A stretch of DNA of 64,000 nucleotides, taken from contig NZ_CP039904.1 in the NCBI RefSeq assembly GCF_005221385.1, positions 124,001 through 188,000 on the forward strand. The letters are read 5' to 3'. The stretch's first letter is position 1; each line of letters opens with the position of its first letter. The DNA comes from Agrobacterium tumefaciens. Its GTDB lineage: Bacteria; Pseudomonadota; Alphaproteobacteria; Rhizobiales; Rhizobiaceae. Below are positions 25,666-35,040 of this stretch, one piece after another. The notes beneath the pieces were generated by a model. The model saw nothing but the letters and a program-made list of their open reading frames with translations. It searched no databases and was not told the origin of the DNA. Both the position numbers and the translations under genes were made by a program.

Positions 25666-26538
25666 ATGGCAACCCGAAACACGAGCGGTCTTGCGCGGGT
25701 GATGCTTGCGCCATCGGTGCTGTTATTGCTGGTGTGGATGATCGTGCCTCTGGCGATGACGCTCTGGTTCTCGTTCCAGAACTACAATCTCCTCAACCCG
25801 GCCAATGTCAGCTTTGCCGGTCTGTTCAATTACCAGTATTTCTACACCGACCCGGCCTTCTTCCAGTCGATCTGGAACACGTTGCTGATCGTCGGCGGTG
25901 TGCTGTTGATCACCGTCATCGGCGGCATCGCCATTGCGCTCCTGCTCGACAATGACATTTTCGGCCAGGGCATCGTGCGCATCATGATCATCTCGCCCTT
26001 CTTCGTCATGCCGCCGGTGGCCGCATTGGTGTGGAAGAACATGATCATGCATCCCGGTTACGGCGTGCTTGCCGATCTCTCGCGCTTCTTCGGTCTGCAG
26101 CCGGTCGACTGGTTCGCGCAGTTTCCGCTGCTGTCGATCATCATCATCGTCGCCTGGCAATGGCTGCCGTTTGCGACCCTGATCCTGCTCACCGCCCTGC
26201 AGTCGCTCGATGGCGAACAGAAGGAAGCCGCCGAGATGGATGGCGCCAACTTCGTCAACCGCTTCGTCTATCTGACCCTGCCGCATCTTTCCCGCGCCAT
26301 CACCGTCGTCATTTTGATCCAGACGATCTTCCTGCTCGGCGTTTACGCGGAAATCCTCGTCACCACCAATGGCGGGCCGGGTTATGCCTCGACCAACCTC
26401 GCCTTCCTCATCTATCGCACGGCACTTCTGGGCTACGACGTCGGCGGCGCATCGGCCGGCGGCATCATCGCCGTCATCCTCGCCAATATCGTCGCCATCT
26501 TCCTGATGCGCGCCGTCGGCAAGAACCTCGACCGGTAA
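25666..26538 (+). CDS. smoF: Polyol ABC transporter permease (SmoF-like)
   Basis: A 290-residue inner-membrane permease of the MalF class with six membrane helices, starting with MLAPSVLLLLVWMIVPLA. The EAA loop is AAEMDGANFVNRFVYLTLPHL. GGGAGGGGAC precedes the ATG. It is followed after 12 bp by the second permease and works with the binding protein encoded divergently at 21598-22911. Similarity to the sorbitol/mannitol SmoF group is by recognition and context. Confidence 0.9.
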   Translation: MATRNTSGLARVMLAPSVLLLLVWMIVPLAMTLWFSFQNYNLLNPANVSFAGLFNYQYFYTDPAFFQSIWNTLLIVGGVLLITVIGGIAIALLLDNDIFGQGIVRIMIISPFFVMPPVAALVWKNMIMHPGYGVLADLSRFFGLQPVDWFAQFPLLSIIIIVAWQWLPFATLILLTALQSLDGEQKEAAEMDGANFVNRFVYLTLPHLSRAITVVILIQTIFLLGVYAEILVTTNGGPGYASTNLAFLIYRTALLGYDVGGASAGGIIAVILANIVAIFLMRAVGKNLDR

Positions 26539-26550
26539 AGGGGAAACATC

Positions 26551-27375
26551 ATGGCCCGCAAGACAACCACACGTGCGAAGATCGGCTTTTCCATCGCGGC
26601 CTGGGCCGTGGCGCTCCTGCTGTTCTTCCCGATCCTTTACGCCTTCCTCACCTCGATCAAGACCGAGCCGGAGGCAATCGCCGGCTTCAGCCTCATTCCC
26701 TCGGGCACGCTTGAGAATTACGTGACGGTTCAGACCCAGCGCGATTACTTCAAGCCGTTCATGAACTCGGTGGTGCTGTCGCTCGGCTCGACGATCATCG
26801 CGCTGATCATCGCCATTCCCGCCGCCTGGGCCATGGCCTTCTCACCGACCAAGCGCACCAAGGACATTTTGATGTGGATGCTCTCCACCAAGATGATGCC
26901 GGCCGTCGCCGTCCTGGTGCCGATCTACCTGATCTTCCGCAATGCCGGCCTGCTCGATACCCGCATCGGGCTGACCGTCATGCTTACCTTCATCAACCTG
27001 CCGATCGTCGTGTGGATGCTCTACACCTATTTCCGGGAAATCCCCGGCGAGATTCTGGAAGCCGCCCGCATGGATGGCGCATCGCTGTGGAACGAGATCG
27101 TGCATGTGCTCACCCCGATGGCGGTGCCCGGCATTGCCTCGACGCTACTTTTGAACGTCATCCTCGCCTGGAATGAATCCTTCTGGACCATCCGGCTGAC
27201 GACCACCAATGCGGCGCCGCTGACGGCCTTCATCGCCTCCTTCTCCTCACCGCAGGGGCTGTTCTGGGCAAAACTCTCGGCCGCCTCGATGATGGCGATC
27301 GCCCCCATTCTCGTCATCGGCTGGTTCTCGCAGAAACAACTCGTGCGTGGCCTGACCTTCGGCGCCGTGAAATAA
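26551..27375 (+). CDS. smoG: Polyol ABC transporter permease (SmoG-like)
   Basis: A 274-residue MalG-class permease. The first membrane helix is within residues 8-30 (IGFSIAAWAVALLLFFPILYAF). The EAA loop is EAARMDGASLWNEIVHVLTP. The end LVRGLTFGAVK is the typical tail of the class. GGGGAAACATC precedes the start. It forms the membrane channel with the preceding permease. ATPase gene follows 12 bp later. Confidence 0.9.
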   Translation: MARKTTTRAKIGFSIAAWAVALLLFFPILYAFLTSIKTEPEAIAGFSLIPSGTLENYVTVQTQRDYFKPFMNSVVLSLGSTIIALIIAIPAAWAMAFSPTKRTKDILMWMLSTKMMPAVAVLVPIYLIFRNAGLLDTRIGLTVMLTFINLPIVVWMLYTYFREIPGEILEAARMDGASLWNEIVHVLTPMAVPGIASTLLLNVILAWNESFWTIRLTTTNAAPLTAFIASFSSPQGLFWAKLSAASMMAIAPILVIGWFSQKQLVRGLTFGAVK

Positions 27376-27387
27376 GGAACGACAAAC

Positions 27388-28386
27388 ATGGGCAGCATTT
27401 CCCTTCAGAACGTGTCCAAGCTCTTCGGTGAGGCGAAAGTCATCCCGTCGATCGACCTCGATATCAACGACGGCGAGTTCGTCGTCTTCGTCGGTCCCTC
27501 AGGCTGCGGCAAGTCGACGCTTCTGCGCCTCATCGCCGGGCTGGAAGACGTCTCCGGCGGCAAGATCGTCATCGACGGCAATGACGCCACCGAAAAGGCG
27601 CCGGCCGAGCGCGGCCTTGCCATGGTGTTCCAGTCCTATGCGCTTTATCCGCATATGAGTGTCAGGAACAACATCGCCTTCCCGCTGAAGATGGCCAAGC
27701 TCGACAAGGCGGTGATCGATAAAAAGGTCGAGGATGCCGCCCGGGTGCTGAACCTCACCGATTATCTCGAGCGCCGGCCCTCGCAGCTGTCGGGCGGCCA
27801 GCGCCAGCGTGTCGCCATCGGCCGCGCCATCGTGCGCGAACCGAAAGCCTTCCTGTTCGACGAGCCGCTTTCCAACCTTGATGCGGCGCTGCGCGGCACC
27901 ATGCGACTGGAAATCTCCGAGCTGCACAACACGCTGAAGACGACGATGATCTACGTCACCCACGACCAGGTGGAGGCCATGACCATGGCCGACAAGATCG
28001 TCGTCCTCAACCGCGGCAATATCGAGCAGGTCGGTTCGCCGATGCAGCTTTACCGCTCCCCCGCCAACCTCTTCGTCGCCGGCTTCATCGGCTCGCCGCG
28101 CATGAACCTCATCACCGGCGACTTCGCCCGCAGCAAGAACGCCGCCACCGCCGGCGTGCGACCGGAGCATCTGGCGCTGTCGAAAGAAAGCGGGCTGTGG
28201 CAGGGCAAGGTCACCGTCGCCGAACATCTCGGCTCCGATACCTTCCTGCATCTCGAGGTGTCAGGCATCGGCCCGATTACCGCAAGGACCGATGGCGAGT
28301 TCGAATGCAGGCATGGCGATACCGTCTTCATCACCCCGGACGAGACAAAGATCCACAGGTTCGATGAAAAGGGTGGGGCGATCTAG
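27388..28386 (+). CDS. smoK: Polyol ABC transporter ATPase (SmoK-like)
   Basis: 332 residues. Walker [10 protein letters not shown] (36-44), Q-loop [10 protein letters not shown], signature LSGGQRQR (about 132-139), Walker B AFLFDEP and the switch THDQVEAM are intact. The C-terminal regulatory domain is shorter than in MalK, as in SmoK/UgpC-type polyol ATPases. It is the last gene of the rightward operon of kinase, epimerase, two permeases and ATPase. The stop is 7 bp before a very long inverted repeat that likely ends transcription from both sides. Confidence 0.92.
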   Translation: MGSISLQNVSKLFGEAKVIPSIDLDINDGEFVVFVGPSGCGKSTLLRLIAGLEDVSGGKIVIDGNDATEKAPAERGLAMVFQSYALYPHMSVRNNIAFPLKMAKLDKAVIDKKVEDAARVLNLTDYLERRPSQLSGGQRQRVAIGRAIVREPKAFLFDEPLSNLDAALRGTMRLEISELHNTLKTTMIYVTHDQVEAMTMADKIVVLNRGNIEQVGSPMQLYRSPANLFVAGFIGSPRMNLITGDFARSKNAATAGVRPEHLALSKESGLWQGKVTVAEHLGSDTFLHLEVSGIGPITARTDGEFECRHGDTVFITPDETKIHRFDEKGGAI

Positions 28387-28393
28387 GTGCTGG

Positions 28394-28643
28394 CTTTCAC
28401 AAGGTTTTTCATTCACAGCGGACCCGCAGGCGCGTGGGCTTACCCCCTCTGCCCTGCCGGGCATCTCCCCCTCAAGGGGGGAGATCGATCTGCGGCAAAG
28501 TCTCGCACATCTCGAAGCTTGCGAGTGAAGCGATGAAAGAGCCTCTTGCCGATCTCCCCCCTTGAGGGGGAGATGCCCGGCAGGGCAGAGGGCGGTAAGC
28601 CCACGCGCCTGCGGGTCCGCGTGAATGGAAAATCTTGTGAAAG
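28394..28643. repeat. Long inverted repeat, two arms of about 94 bp with a 62-nt loop
   Basis: The left arm (28394-28487) and the right arm (28550-28643) are almost perfectly complementary from CTTTCACAAG at the outside to GAGATCG at the inside, with only a few mismatches and one single-base gap. Within each arm lies a smaller palindrome (CATCTCCCCCTCAAGG type, the rhizobial intergenic motif). It fills the gap between two convergent operons and would fold into one long RNA hairpin from either strand. The rest of the gap (28644-28820) shows no gene. Confidence 0.85.
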
Positions 28644-28820
28644 CTCACTTCCAGCCGGAGCCTCCACAATAGACGACCGAAGGGCAATCTGATGCCACGG
28701 TTGGCGCGTTTGCGAAGGTTCTCAACGTCTCCAGCTTTTCGTCGTTCCGGCTTTAGCCAAAATGACGGAGGGGGCATACAACGGCACAGGAAACCCTCCC
28801 GCCGAGTACTATGCCAAACC

Positions 28821-29897
28821 TCACGCCTCCCCGATCCTGACGCCATTCCTGTCGAAGACATGCAGCCTTTCCTGCGGGAAACCGACCCGCAGGGACTTGC
28901 CCGGCTGCAACAATGCCCGGTCCGACGAGAACAGCTTGAAGGGCAATCCATGCACGGTGAGGTGCAGGATAACGCCGAGGCCGGTCGGTTCGACGAGATC
29001 CACCGTCGCCTCGACGCTGCTTTCGGCGGGTGAGACGGTGACATGTTCCGGGCGGATGCCGAGCGTAACCGGCTCGCCATCGGCAAGCTTCACATCACGG
29101 CCGAGCGCGAGGCGCGTGCCGTCACCCAGCACGACGAAACTGCCGCCATTCTCCCGTTGCAGCCGTCCTTCGAGGAAATTCATGCCCGGCGAACCGATGA
29201 AACCGGCGACGAAAAGATTGGCGGGACGGTCGTAGAGATCAAGTGGCGCGCCGATCTGCTGCACATGGCCGGCATTCATGGCGACGATACGCGAGGCGAG
29301 CGTCATCGCCTCGATCTGGTCATGGGTGACGTATACCGAGGTCGCGCCGAGATCGGCATGCATGCGCTTGATTTCGGCGCGCATCTGCTCGCGAAGCCGG
29401 GCATCGAGGTTGGAGAGCGGTTCATCGAACAGGAAGGCTTTCGGCTGGCGCACGATGGCGCGGCCCATGGCGACGCGCTGGCGCTGGCCGCCGGAGAGCG
29501 CCTTCGGGCGACGGGCGAGATAGGGATCGAGGCCGAGCTTTGCCGAAGCACCTGCCACCGCCGCCGCGATGGTTTCCTTGGTGCTGCGGCGCAGGCGCAG
29601 GCTATAGCTCATATTGTCGGCGACGCTCATATGCGGATAGAGCGCATAGGACTGGAACACCATGGCGATATCGCGATCCTTCGGCCGGCGATCATTGACG
29701 CGTTCGCCGTCGATGGACAGGTCGCCGGATGTTATCTCTTCAAGCCCGGCGATCATGCGCAGCAGCGTCGATTTTCCGCAACCGGAGGGACCGACGAGGA
29801 CGATGAACTCGCCATCCCTGATATCAAGATCGACGCCATGCAGCACGGCGAGGTCGCCATAGGTCTTGCCGACATTCTTCAGCTCGATGGAAGCCAT
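28821..29897 (-). CDS. CUT1 ABC transporter ATPase (UgpC type)
   Basis: 358 residues with Walker [10 protein letters not shown] (36-44), [10 protein letters not shown], signature LSGGQRQR, Walker B AFLFDEP and THDQIEAM, then a full MalK-like C-terminal domain. It is the last gene of the leftward operon starting with the GntR regulator. It energises the two permeases encoded just upstream (4-bp gap). The C-terminal domain has no other recognisable sensor. Confidence 0.92.
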   Translation of the reverse strand: MASIELKNVGKTYGDLAVLHGVDLDIRDGEFIVLVGPSGCGKSTLLRMIAGLEEITSGDLSIDGERVNDRRPKDRDIAMVFQSYALYPHMSVADNMSYSLRLRRSTKETIAAAVAGASAKLGLDPYLARRPKALSGGQRQRVAMGRAIVRQPKAFLFDEPLSNLDARLREQMRAEIKRMHADLGATSVYVTHDQIEAMTLASRIVAMNAGHVQQIGAPLDLYDRPANLFVAGFIGSPGMNFLEGRLQRENGGSFVVLGDGTRLALGRDVKLADGEPVTLGIRPEHVTVSPAESSVEATVDLVEPTGLGVILHLTVHGLPFKLFSSDRALLQPGKSLRVGFPQERLHVFDRNGVRIGEA

Positions 29898-29901
29898 GGG
29901 A

Positions 29902-30732
29902 TTATCCTTTCACCGCGCCGGCCGTCAGGCCCTGCACGAGATAACGTTGAATGAGCAGGAAGAAGAGGCAGGCCGGTATGAGCGCCAGAACGCCCGCCGC
30001 CATCATCTGCCCGAAATCGACGGAAAATTTCGAAACGAAGGTCAGAAGGCCAACCGGGAATGTGGCGCTCTGGTTGCCGGAAATCAGCATCAGCGCAAAC
30101 AGAAGTTCACTCCACGCGGCGGTGAAGACGAAGCCGAGCGTGGCGGCAATGCCCGGCAATGTCAGCGGCAGGATGATCTGGCGGAAGGCCGTAAACCGGC
30201 TCGCCCCGTCGATCATCGCCGCCTCTTCCAGATCCTTCGGAATGCCATCGAAGAACGACTGCATGAGGAAGGTAGCAAAGGGCACGTTGAAGGCCGTATA
30301 GACGATGACGAGGCCCGTCAGGCTGTTGGTGAGGCCGAGCGGCGACAGCATCTTGAAGATCGGCGCGACCAGCATGACCAGCGGGAACATCTGGGTGATC
30401 AGCATCAGGGCGATGATCCAGTATTTGCCCTTGAAGCGGAATCGCGACAGGGCATAACCCGACAGCGAGGAGAGTACCGTTACGGCAAGCGCCGTTGAGC
30501 CGGCGACGATGACGCTGTTCTTAAAAAACGTCGGGAAAGCACTGTTTTCTATGACGAAACGATAGTGATCCCATGTCGCCCGCGATGGCCACATCCTGAC
30601 GCCTTCGCTATAAAGCAGGTCATTCGGCGTCACGGACACCTTGAGCAGCCAGAACAGCGGGAAAAGCGCGAAGGCGATGTATGCGAGGATCGCCAGACGA
30701 TGGGCAAGGGTGAGAAATATCCTTGATGTCAT
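29902..30732 (-). CDS. CUT1 ABC transporter permease (MalG type)
   Basis: 276 residues with six membrane helices. The EAA loop is EEAAMIDGASRFTAFRQIILP. It ends in RYLVQGLTAGAVKG, the common MalG-class tail. It begins 3 bp after the stop of the partner permease. The transported solute is not evident. The operon couples this sugar-type transporter to a Cys/Met-type PLP enzyme. Confidence 0.91.
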   Translation of the reverse strand: MTSRIFLTLAHRLAILAYIAFALFPLFWLLKVSVTPNDLLYSEGVRMWPSRATWDHYRFVIENSAFPTFFKNSVIVAGSTALAVTVLSSLSGYALSRFRFKGKYWIIALMLITQMFPLVMLVAPIFKMLSPLGLTNSLTGLVIVYTAFNVPFATFLMQSFFDGIPKDLEEAAMIDGASRFTAFRQIILPLTLPGIAATLGFVFTAAWSELLFALMLISGNQSATFPVGLLTFVSKFSVDFGQMMAAGVLALIPACLFFLLIQRYLVQGLTAGAVKG

Positions 30733-30735
30733 CGG

Positions 30736-31680
30736 TCAGTCCTTCTCGATCAGGCGCTGGCGCAAAAGCACGATCAGCATGGAATAGGCGAGCAGCAGCA
30801 CCAGAAGCACCAGCGCAATGGCCGAGGCATAACCGAAATCCAGACGCCGGAAGGCCTGGGTGAAGATGTAGCTGGCGACGATCTGCGTGCGGTCGGCCGG
30901 CCCGCCATTGGTCATGACGATGATGAGATCGGCGAAATTGGCGATCCAGACGGTGCGCAACAGGATGGTGATGGCGATGGTGGGCGCCAGGAATGGCAGG
31001 GTGATGGAGGTGAAGCGCTGCAGCGGGTTCGCGCCGTCGATTTCCGCCGCCTCGTAAAGATCGCGCGGGATAGCCTGAAGCGCGGCCAACAGGGTAATGG
31101 CGAAGAAGGGAATGCCCCACCAGACATTGGCGATGATCGGCCCCCACATGGCAAGCTGCGGATCGGCGAGAATATTGTTGGGTGCGGATAACAGCCCGAG
31201 CGACACCATCCAGTGTGGCAACGGCCCGATGACCGGGTTGAACAGCCAGGCCCAGTTGAGACCGGCAAGGAAGGTCGGCACGGCCCATGGCAGGAACACC
31301 AGCGCCTGCGCCAGCCCCCTGCCCGCAAAGGGCTTGTCCAGCAGCAGCGCCAGAATGAGACCGAAGAAGAATTGCAGGAAGACGGAAGCGCCGGTCCACC
31401 ACAGCGTATTTTTCAACGCCCGGTAAAAGGCCGTGTCCTGCGACAGCGCCTCCAGATGTTTCAGGCCAACGAAACCGCCGGAAAACGGATTGAGCAGTTG
31501 CACATCGCGAAAGGCATAAGACAGGCCAAGCACCAGCGGCACCAGCATGACGGCGACGATGAGCACAAGCACAGGCGCGCTGTAGAGCCAGGGTTCGGCC
31601 CAGTCGGCAAAGCGCCGCATTGCGGGCTTGCCAGCCGGTTTGCGCGCGGCCACCGGCCCGGCGCCATGGGCATAGGACAT
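30736..31680 (-). CDS. CUT1 ABC transporter permease (MalF type)
   Basis: 314 residues. A polar N-terminal extension of about 28 residues is followed by six membrane helices starting at LYSAPVLVLIVAVMLVPLVLG. The EAA loop is EAAEIDGANPLQRFTSITLPFL. The open frame extends 48 codons upstream, but the ATG at 31680 is preceded by AGGGAGCG and begins MSYAHGAGP. It lies 149 bp after the binding-protein gene; that gap shows no clear hairpin. Confidence 0.88.
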   Translation of the reverse strand: MSYAHGAGPVAARKPAGKPAMRRFADWAEPWLYSAPVLVLIVAVMLVPLVLGLSYAFRDVQLLNPFSGGFVGLKHLEALSQDTAFYRALKNTLWWTGASVFLQFFFGLILALLLDKPFAGRGLAQALVFLPWAVPTFLAGLNWAWLFNPVIGPLPHWMVSLGLLSAPNNILADPQLAMWGPIIANVWWGIPFFAITLLAALQAIPRDLYEAAEIDGANPLQRFTSITLPFLAPTIAITILLRTVWIANFADLIIVMTNGGPADRTQIVASYIFTQAFRRLDFGYASAIALVLLVLLLAYSMLIVLLRQRLIEKD

Positions 31681-31829
31681 TGTATCGCTCCCTGATCGGA
31701 CGACGGAACGGATGGGTTTCCAGCCTTTCGGCCGGCCGATCCGAAAAATTGCGAGGAAAAGGCCTGTCGCAGCGAAGGCCGGCAAGACCGCCGCACGGGC
31801 ATTTTCGCCCGCACGGCCGGTCAATGTCG

Positions 31830-33089
31830 TTACTTCGAGGCCAGGAACTTCTGCTGCGCCTTGGTCATGTACTCAGCCCATTGCTTGGCGAGGTCTTCCG
31901 GCGTGATATCGCCGAGCAACGCTTCCTGCGATGTCTTGATCACGAGCGAATCCTTGAAGAAGGCGAATTCCTCAAGATAGGTCGGCATCGTTGTCGGCAC
32001 GGCGTTCTTGTCCGCCAGCTCGTCGAACCAGCCCTTGAACTGCTCGCTGGCATAGAAGGGGTCCTTCTCCGCCGACTTGTGCACCGGCAGCGCACCGGTC
32101 TTCTTGTTCCACTCGATATTGCCTTCCGGCCCTTCGAGCGTCTCGATCAGCTTCCAGGACAGGTTCTTGTTTTCGGATTTCGACATCATCGACCAGCCTG
32201 CAAAACCAATCGTCGGGAAGGTCTTGCCGTCAGGTCCCTTGGGCATGGTCATGATGCCGAAATCTTCCGGCTTCATGCGCTGGGCAATGGCGATCAGCGC
32301 ATCCGGGTCCTGATCGAGGAAGGCGCAGGTGCCGGAATAAAAGCCGGCGACGATCTCGTTGAAGCCCCAGTTGACGCTGTCCTTCGGCGCCAGGCCGTTC
32401 TTGTAGAGATCGACCACATAGGTCAGGCCCTTCACCCAGCCGGGGCTGTCGAAGGTGGAGGTGCCTTCCTTGGTGAAGAACTCGTTCGAGCCGGCCATGG
32501 ATGCGCCGAACATGACCCAGCCGTTGAGGCCACCCGGGCCGCCGCGAAGGCAATAACCGTATTTGCCGGGAAGTGCCGCGACCTTCTTGGAAGCATCGGC
32601 GAATTCGTCGAGCGTCTTCGGCGGCTCCTTCACGCCGGCTTCGGCCAGCAGCTTCTTGTTGTAGAACATGGCGCGCAGGTAGAAACCATAGGGCAGCATA
32701 TAGGCCGTGTCCTTCACGTCACGGCCGAGTTCCAGCGTGCGCTCGCTCAGGCCCGCGGTGTGTTCCCACTTGGCGAGGTAAGGCTCAAGGCTTTCGAGCA
32801 TGCCATTATTGGCGTAGAGCGACAGCCATGTGTCGGGCATTTCCATCACATCAGGCACATCGCCGGCCGAGACCATGGTGGCGAATTTCTGGAAAGCTTC
32901 GCTCCACGGCAGAGAGATGATTTCCACCTTGGTGCCGGGATTGGCAGCCTCGAATTTCGAAACGATACCCTTCAGCGTTTCGGTGCGTTCCGGGCTGGTG
33001 ATGACTTCCACCAGCTTCAAGGTCGTGTCCGCCAGCGCCGTTCCGGTCATCAGGGCGGTGAAGATTGCTGCTGTTACCAGTTTTTTCAT
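31830..33089 (-). CDS. CUT1 ABC transporter substrate-binding protein
   Basis: A 419-residue periplasmic binding protein with a Sec signal (KLVTAAIFTALMTGTALA, cleaved before DTTLKL). The mature part resembles family-1 sugar binders (GIVSKFEAANPGTKVEIISLPWSEAFQKF, YCLRGGPGGLNGWVMFG). Its gene follows that of a Cys/Met-metabolism PLP enzyme in the same operon. By context the ligand could be an amino-acid or sulfur-containing glycoside instead of a simple sugar, but the sequence alone does not show this. Confidence 0.9.
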   Translation of the reverse strand: MKKLVTAAIFTALMTGTALADTTLKLVEVITSPERTETLKGIVSKFEAANPGTKVEIISLPWSEAFQKFATMVSAGDVPDVMEMPDTWLSLYANNGMLESLEPYLAKWEHTAGLSERTLELGRDVKDTAYMLPYGFYLRAMFYNKKLLAEAGVKEPPKTLDEFADASKKVAALPGKYGYCLRGGPGGLNGWVMFGASMAGSNEFFTKEGTSTFDSPGWVKGLTYVVDLYKNGLAPKDSVNWGFNEIVAGFYSGTCAFLDQDPDALIAIAQRMKPEDFGIMTMPKGPDGKTFPTIGFAGWSMMSKSENKNLSWKLIETLEGPEGNIEWNKKTGALPVHKSAEKDPFYASEQFKGWFDELADKNAVPTTMPTYLEEFAFFKDSLVIKTSQEALLGDITPEDLAKQWAEYMTKAQQKFLASK

Positions 33090-33127
33090 GTCGTTCTCCC
33101 CTTTTTTGTCGTCAGTTTAAAAACACG

Positions 33128-34300
33128 TCAGGCGGCGGAGGCCGCCTTGATCGCGGGTTCGAGATCGTTCCAGAGGGCTTCCGTGCCCTCCAGCCCGACA
33201 TGCAGGCGCACCGAACGCGCGCTGATGCCGAAGGTGTGGGCGGAGTTTGGCTGCGCCTTCTGTTCGAGCACCACTTCGCCGGGGACGATAAGGCTTTCAT
33301 GCCCGCCCCAGGAAACACCCAGTTTGAAAAGCTTGAGGCGGTCGGCAAAAGCGCGCACATCCACCCCTTCCTTGAAGATGAAGGAAAACAGGCCCGACGT
33401 GCCGTTAAGGCCGGGCGGCAGGCGGTTCGCCAGCCCCGGATGGCAGACTTTCTCCACTACATCCAGCGCCTGCAGGCGCGTTGCGATCTCAAGCGCCGAG
33501 GCCTGATGCGCCTTCATGCGCAGCGGCAGGGTGCGAAGCCCGCGAATGAGCAGCCAGGCATCGAAAGGCGACATCTTGCCGCCGAGATAGGGATAGGTCT
33601 CCGCCCGGATGCGGTCGATCATCGCCTTCGATCCCGCCACCACGCCGGAGACCACATCGCTGTGACCGCCGAGATATTTCGACGCCGAATGCACGACCAG
33701 ATCGACGCCGAGCGAAATCGGCTGCTGGAAGACCGGGCTTGCCCAGGAATTGTCGATGACGATGACGGCACCATGCCGCTTGCCGATGGCCGCCAGCGCG
33801 CCGACATCATGCGCCTCCATCACCCAGCTCGTCGGGCTTTCCATGTAGAACAGCTTCGCGCCCGGCATCGCCTTTTCAACCGCCGCTTCATCACGGCCGT
33901 CGACATAGACCACCTCGATATTCATGCGCTGCATGAAGGCGCCGAACAGACGGAACGCATCGGGATAGACATGGCGAACGGCGACGATCCGGTCGCCCGG
34001 CGAAACGAAGGAGAGCACGGTGGAGGAAATGGCCGACATGCCGCTTGCAAAACCGAGCGCATCTTCGGCCCCTTCGAGCTTCGCCAGCATCTCCTCAAAC
34101 AGCCGCACAGTGGGGTTCAGCCCGCGCGTATAGACCGGCCGCACCTTTTCGCCGCGATAGGTGGAAACCATTTCGTCATAGCTGGAAAAGGTGAAAAGCG
34201 AGGTCTGCACGATGGGCGGCACCACGGCCTCGAAGGCGTGGGCCTCGTCATGCGCAACGATAAATGAGGCGGGATCGAAGAGATCGTTGCCATGGTTCAT
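33128..34300 (-). CDS. Cys/Met metabolism PLP-dependent enzyme (cystathionine gamma-synthase/lyase family)
   Basis: 390 residues of the fold-type I Cys/Met group. The PLP Lys is K208 (HSASKYLGGHSDV) and the ring-binding Asp is D183 (VIDNSWASPV). The phosphate-binding Tyr-Arg pair is in VYTRGLNPTV and the substrate Arg region is near the C-terminus (RSVRLHVGLE). Typical reactions are gamma-replacement, or beta- or gamma-elimination on cysteine, cystathionine or methionine derivatives. Its start overlaps the GntR gene stop by 4 bp and an ABC importer follows, so it probably cleaves the imported compound. The specific substrate is unknown. Confidence 0.88.
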   Translation of the reverse strand: MNHGNDLFDPASFIVAHDEAHAFEAVVPPIVQTSLFTFSSYDEMVSTYRGEKVRPVYTRGLNPTVRLFEEMLAKLEGAEDALGFASGMSAISSTVLSFVSPGDRIVAVRHVYPDAFRLFGAFMQRMNIEVVYVDGRDEAAVEKAMPGAKLFYMESPTSWVMEAHDVGALAAIGKRHGAVIVIDNSWASPVFQQPISLGVDLVVHSASKYLGGHSDVVSGVVAGSKAMIDRIRAETYPYLGGKMSPFDAWLLIRGLRTLPLRMKAHQASALEIATRLQALDVVEKVCHPGLANRLPPGLNGTSGLFSFIFKEGVDVRAFADRLKLFKLGVSWGGHESLIVPGEVVLEQKAQPNSAHTFGISARSVRLHVGLEGTEALWNDLEPAIKAASAA

Positions 34301-35040
34301 TTCGACATGTCCTTGATATCCTCCTCGACGACGGCGAGGATTTTCAGTGTTTCTTCACGGGCGGTCTCCGCATCGCCGGCGGCGATGGCGTTGAACAGCG
34401 TGCGGTGAAAGGGGAAGGAGCGGCCGGCGAAATCCGGGCGGTCGAAGGGTTTCGACCAGAAACGTTCGAAACCTTCGCGCATCTGCTCCAGAAGCTGCTT
34501 GAACAGCGTATTGTGGGTGGCGTCGTAAATCGACAGATGGAAGGCAAGGTCGGCCTTGCCGGAGGTTCCCTCGGCCAGATGCACCCGCTCCATCTCATCA
34601 AGCCGCGCTTCCATCGTGGCGATATCATCTGCCGTGCGGCGGCGCGCAGCGGCCATGGAGGCCTCCACCTCGATGCCACGCCGCACTTCCAGCGTCATCA
34701 GCAGCGCATCACGCAGGCTTTCGGCATCGATGGAAATCGGCATATGCACGGTGGCGGCGGAAATCGGCTTCAGCAGATAATTGCCGCTGCCCTTGCGGCT
34801 GTCGATGACGCCGAGCGCCTGGAATTTACGGATGACTTCGCGGATGGTGGACCGCCCGACACCCAGCGCCGCCATAAGCTCCCGCTCGGCCGGCAGCCGC
34901 TCCCCGGCCTTCAGCCCGGCCCGCTCCACATAGTCGGAAAGCGCTGCCTCGACCTGGCGCACGCGGTCGCTCGGCGGAATGGGCTGCATCAGTTCCCGGC
35001 TGGACCTGTCCAAGACGTACCCTCTAAATTGGTCTGACAT
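34297..35040 (-). CDS. GntR family transcriptional regulator (FadR/FCD subfamily)
   Basis: 247 residues. The GntR winged helix is at about residues 20-90 (RLPAERELMAALGVGRSTIREVIRKFQALGVID), followed by an all-helical FCD ligand domain (about 100-235) with metal-type positions D..H (DLAFHLSIYDATHN) and two later His/Asp-rich helices. It heads the operon of PLP enzyme and ABC importer and should regulate it in response to its substrate. A TGGT-N10-ACCA palindrome covers its own start codon, pointing to autoregulation. Confidence 0.9.
   Translation of the reverse strand: MSDQFRGYVLDRSSRELMQPIPPSDRVRQVEAALSDYVERAGLKAGERLPAERELMAALGVGRSTIREVIRKFQALGVIDSRKGSGNYLLKPISAATVHMPISIDAESLRDALLMTLEVRRGIEVEASMAAARRRTADDIATMEARLDEMERVHLAEGTSGKADLAFHLSIYDATHNTLFKQLLEQMREGFERFWSKPFDRPDFAGRSFPFHRTLFNAIAAGDAETAREETLKILAVVEEDIKDMSK

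Noticed and set aside
28394..28643. Insertion sequence with terminal inverted repeats
   Set aside because: The loop is only 62 nt and has no transposase; no target duplication was seen.
31620..33506. A 628-codon plus-strand open frame
   Set aside because: Antisense to the binding-protein and permease genes, which have family motifs; Arg/His-rich composition typical of shadow frames.
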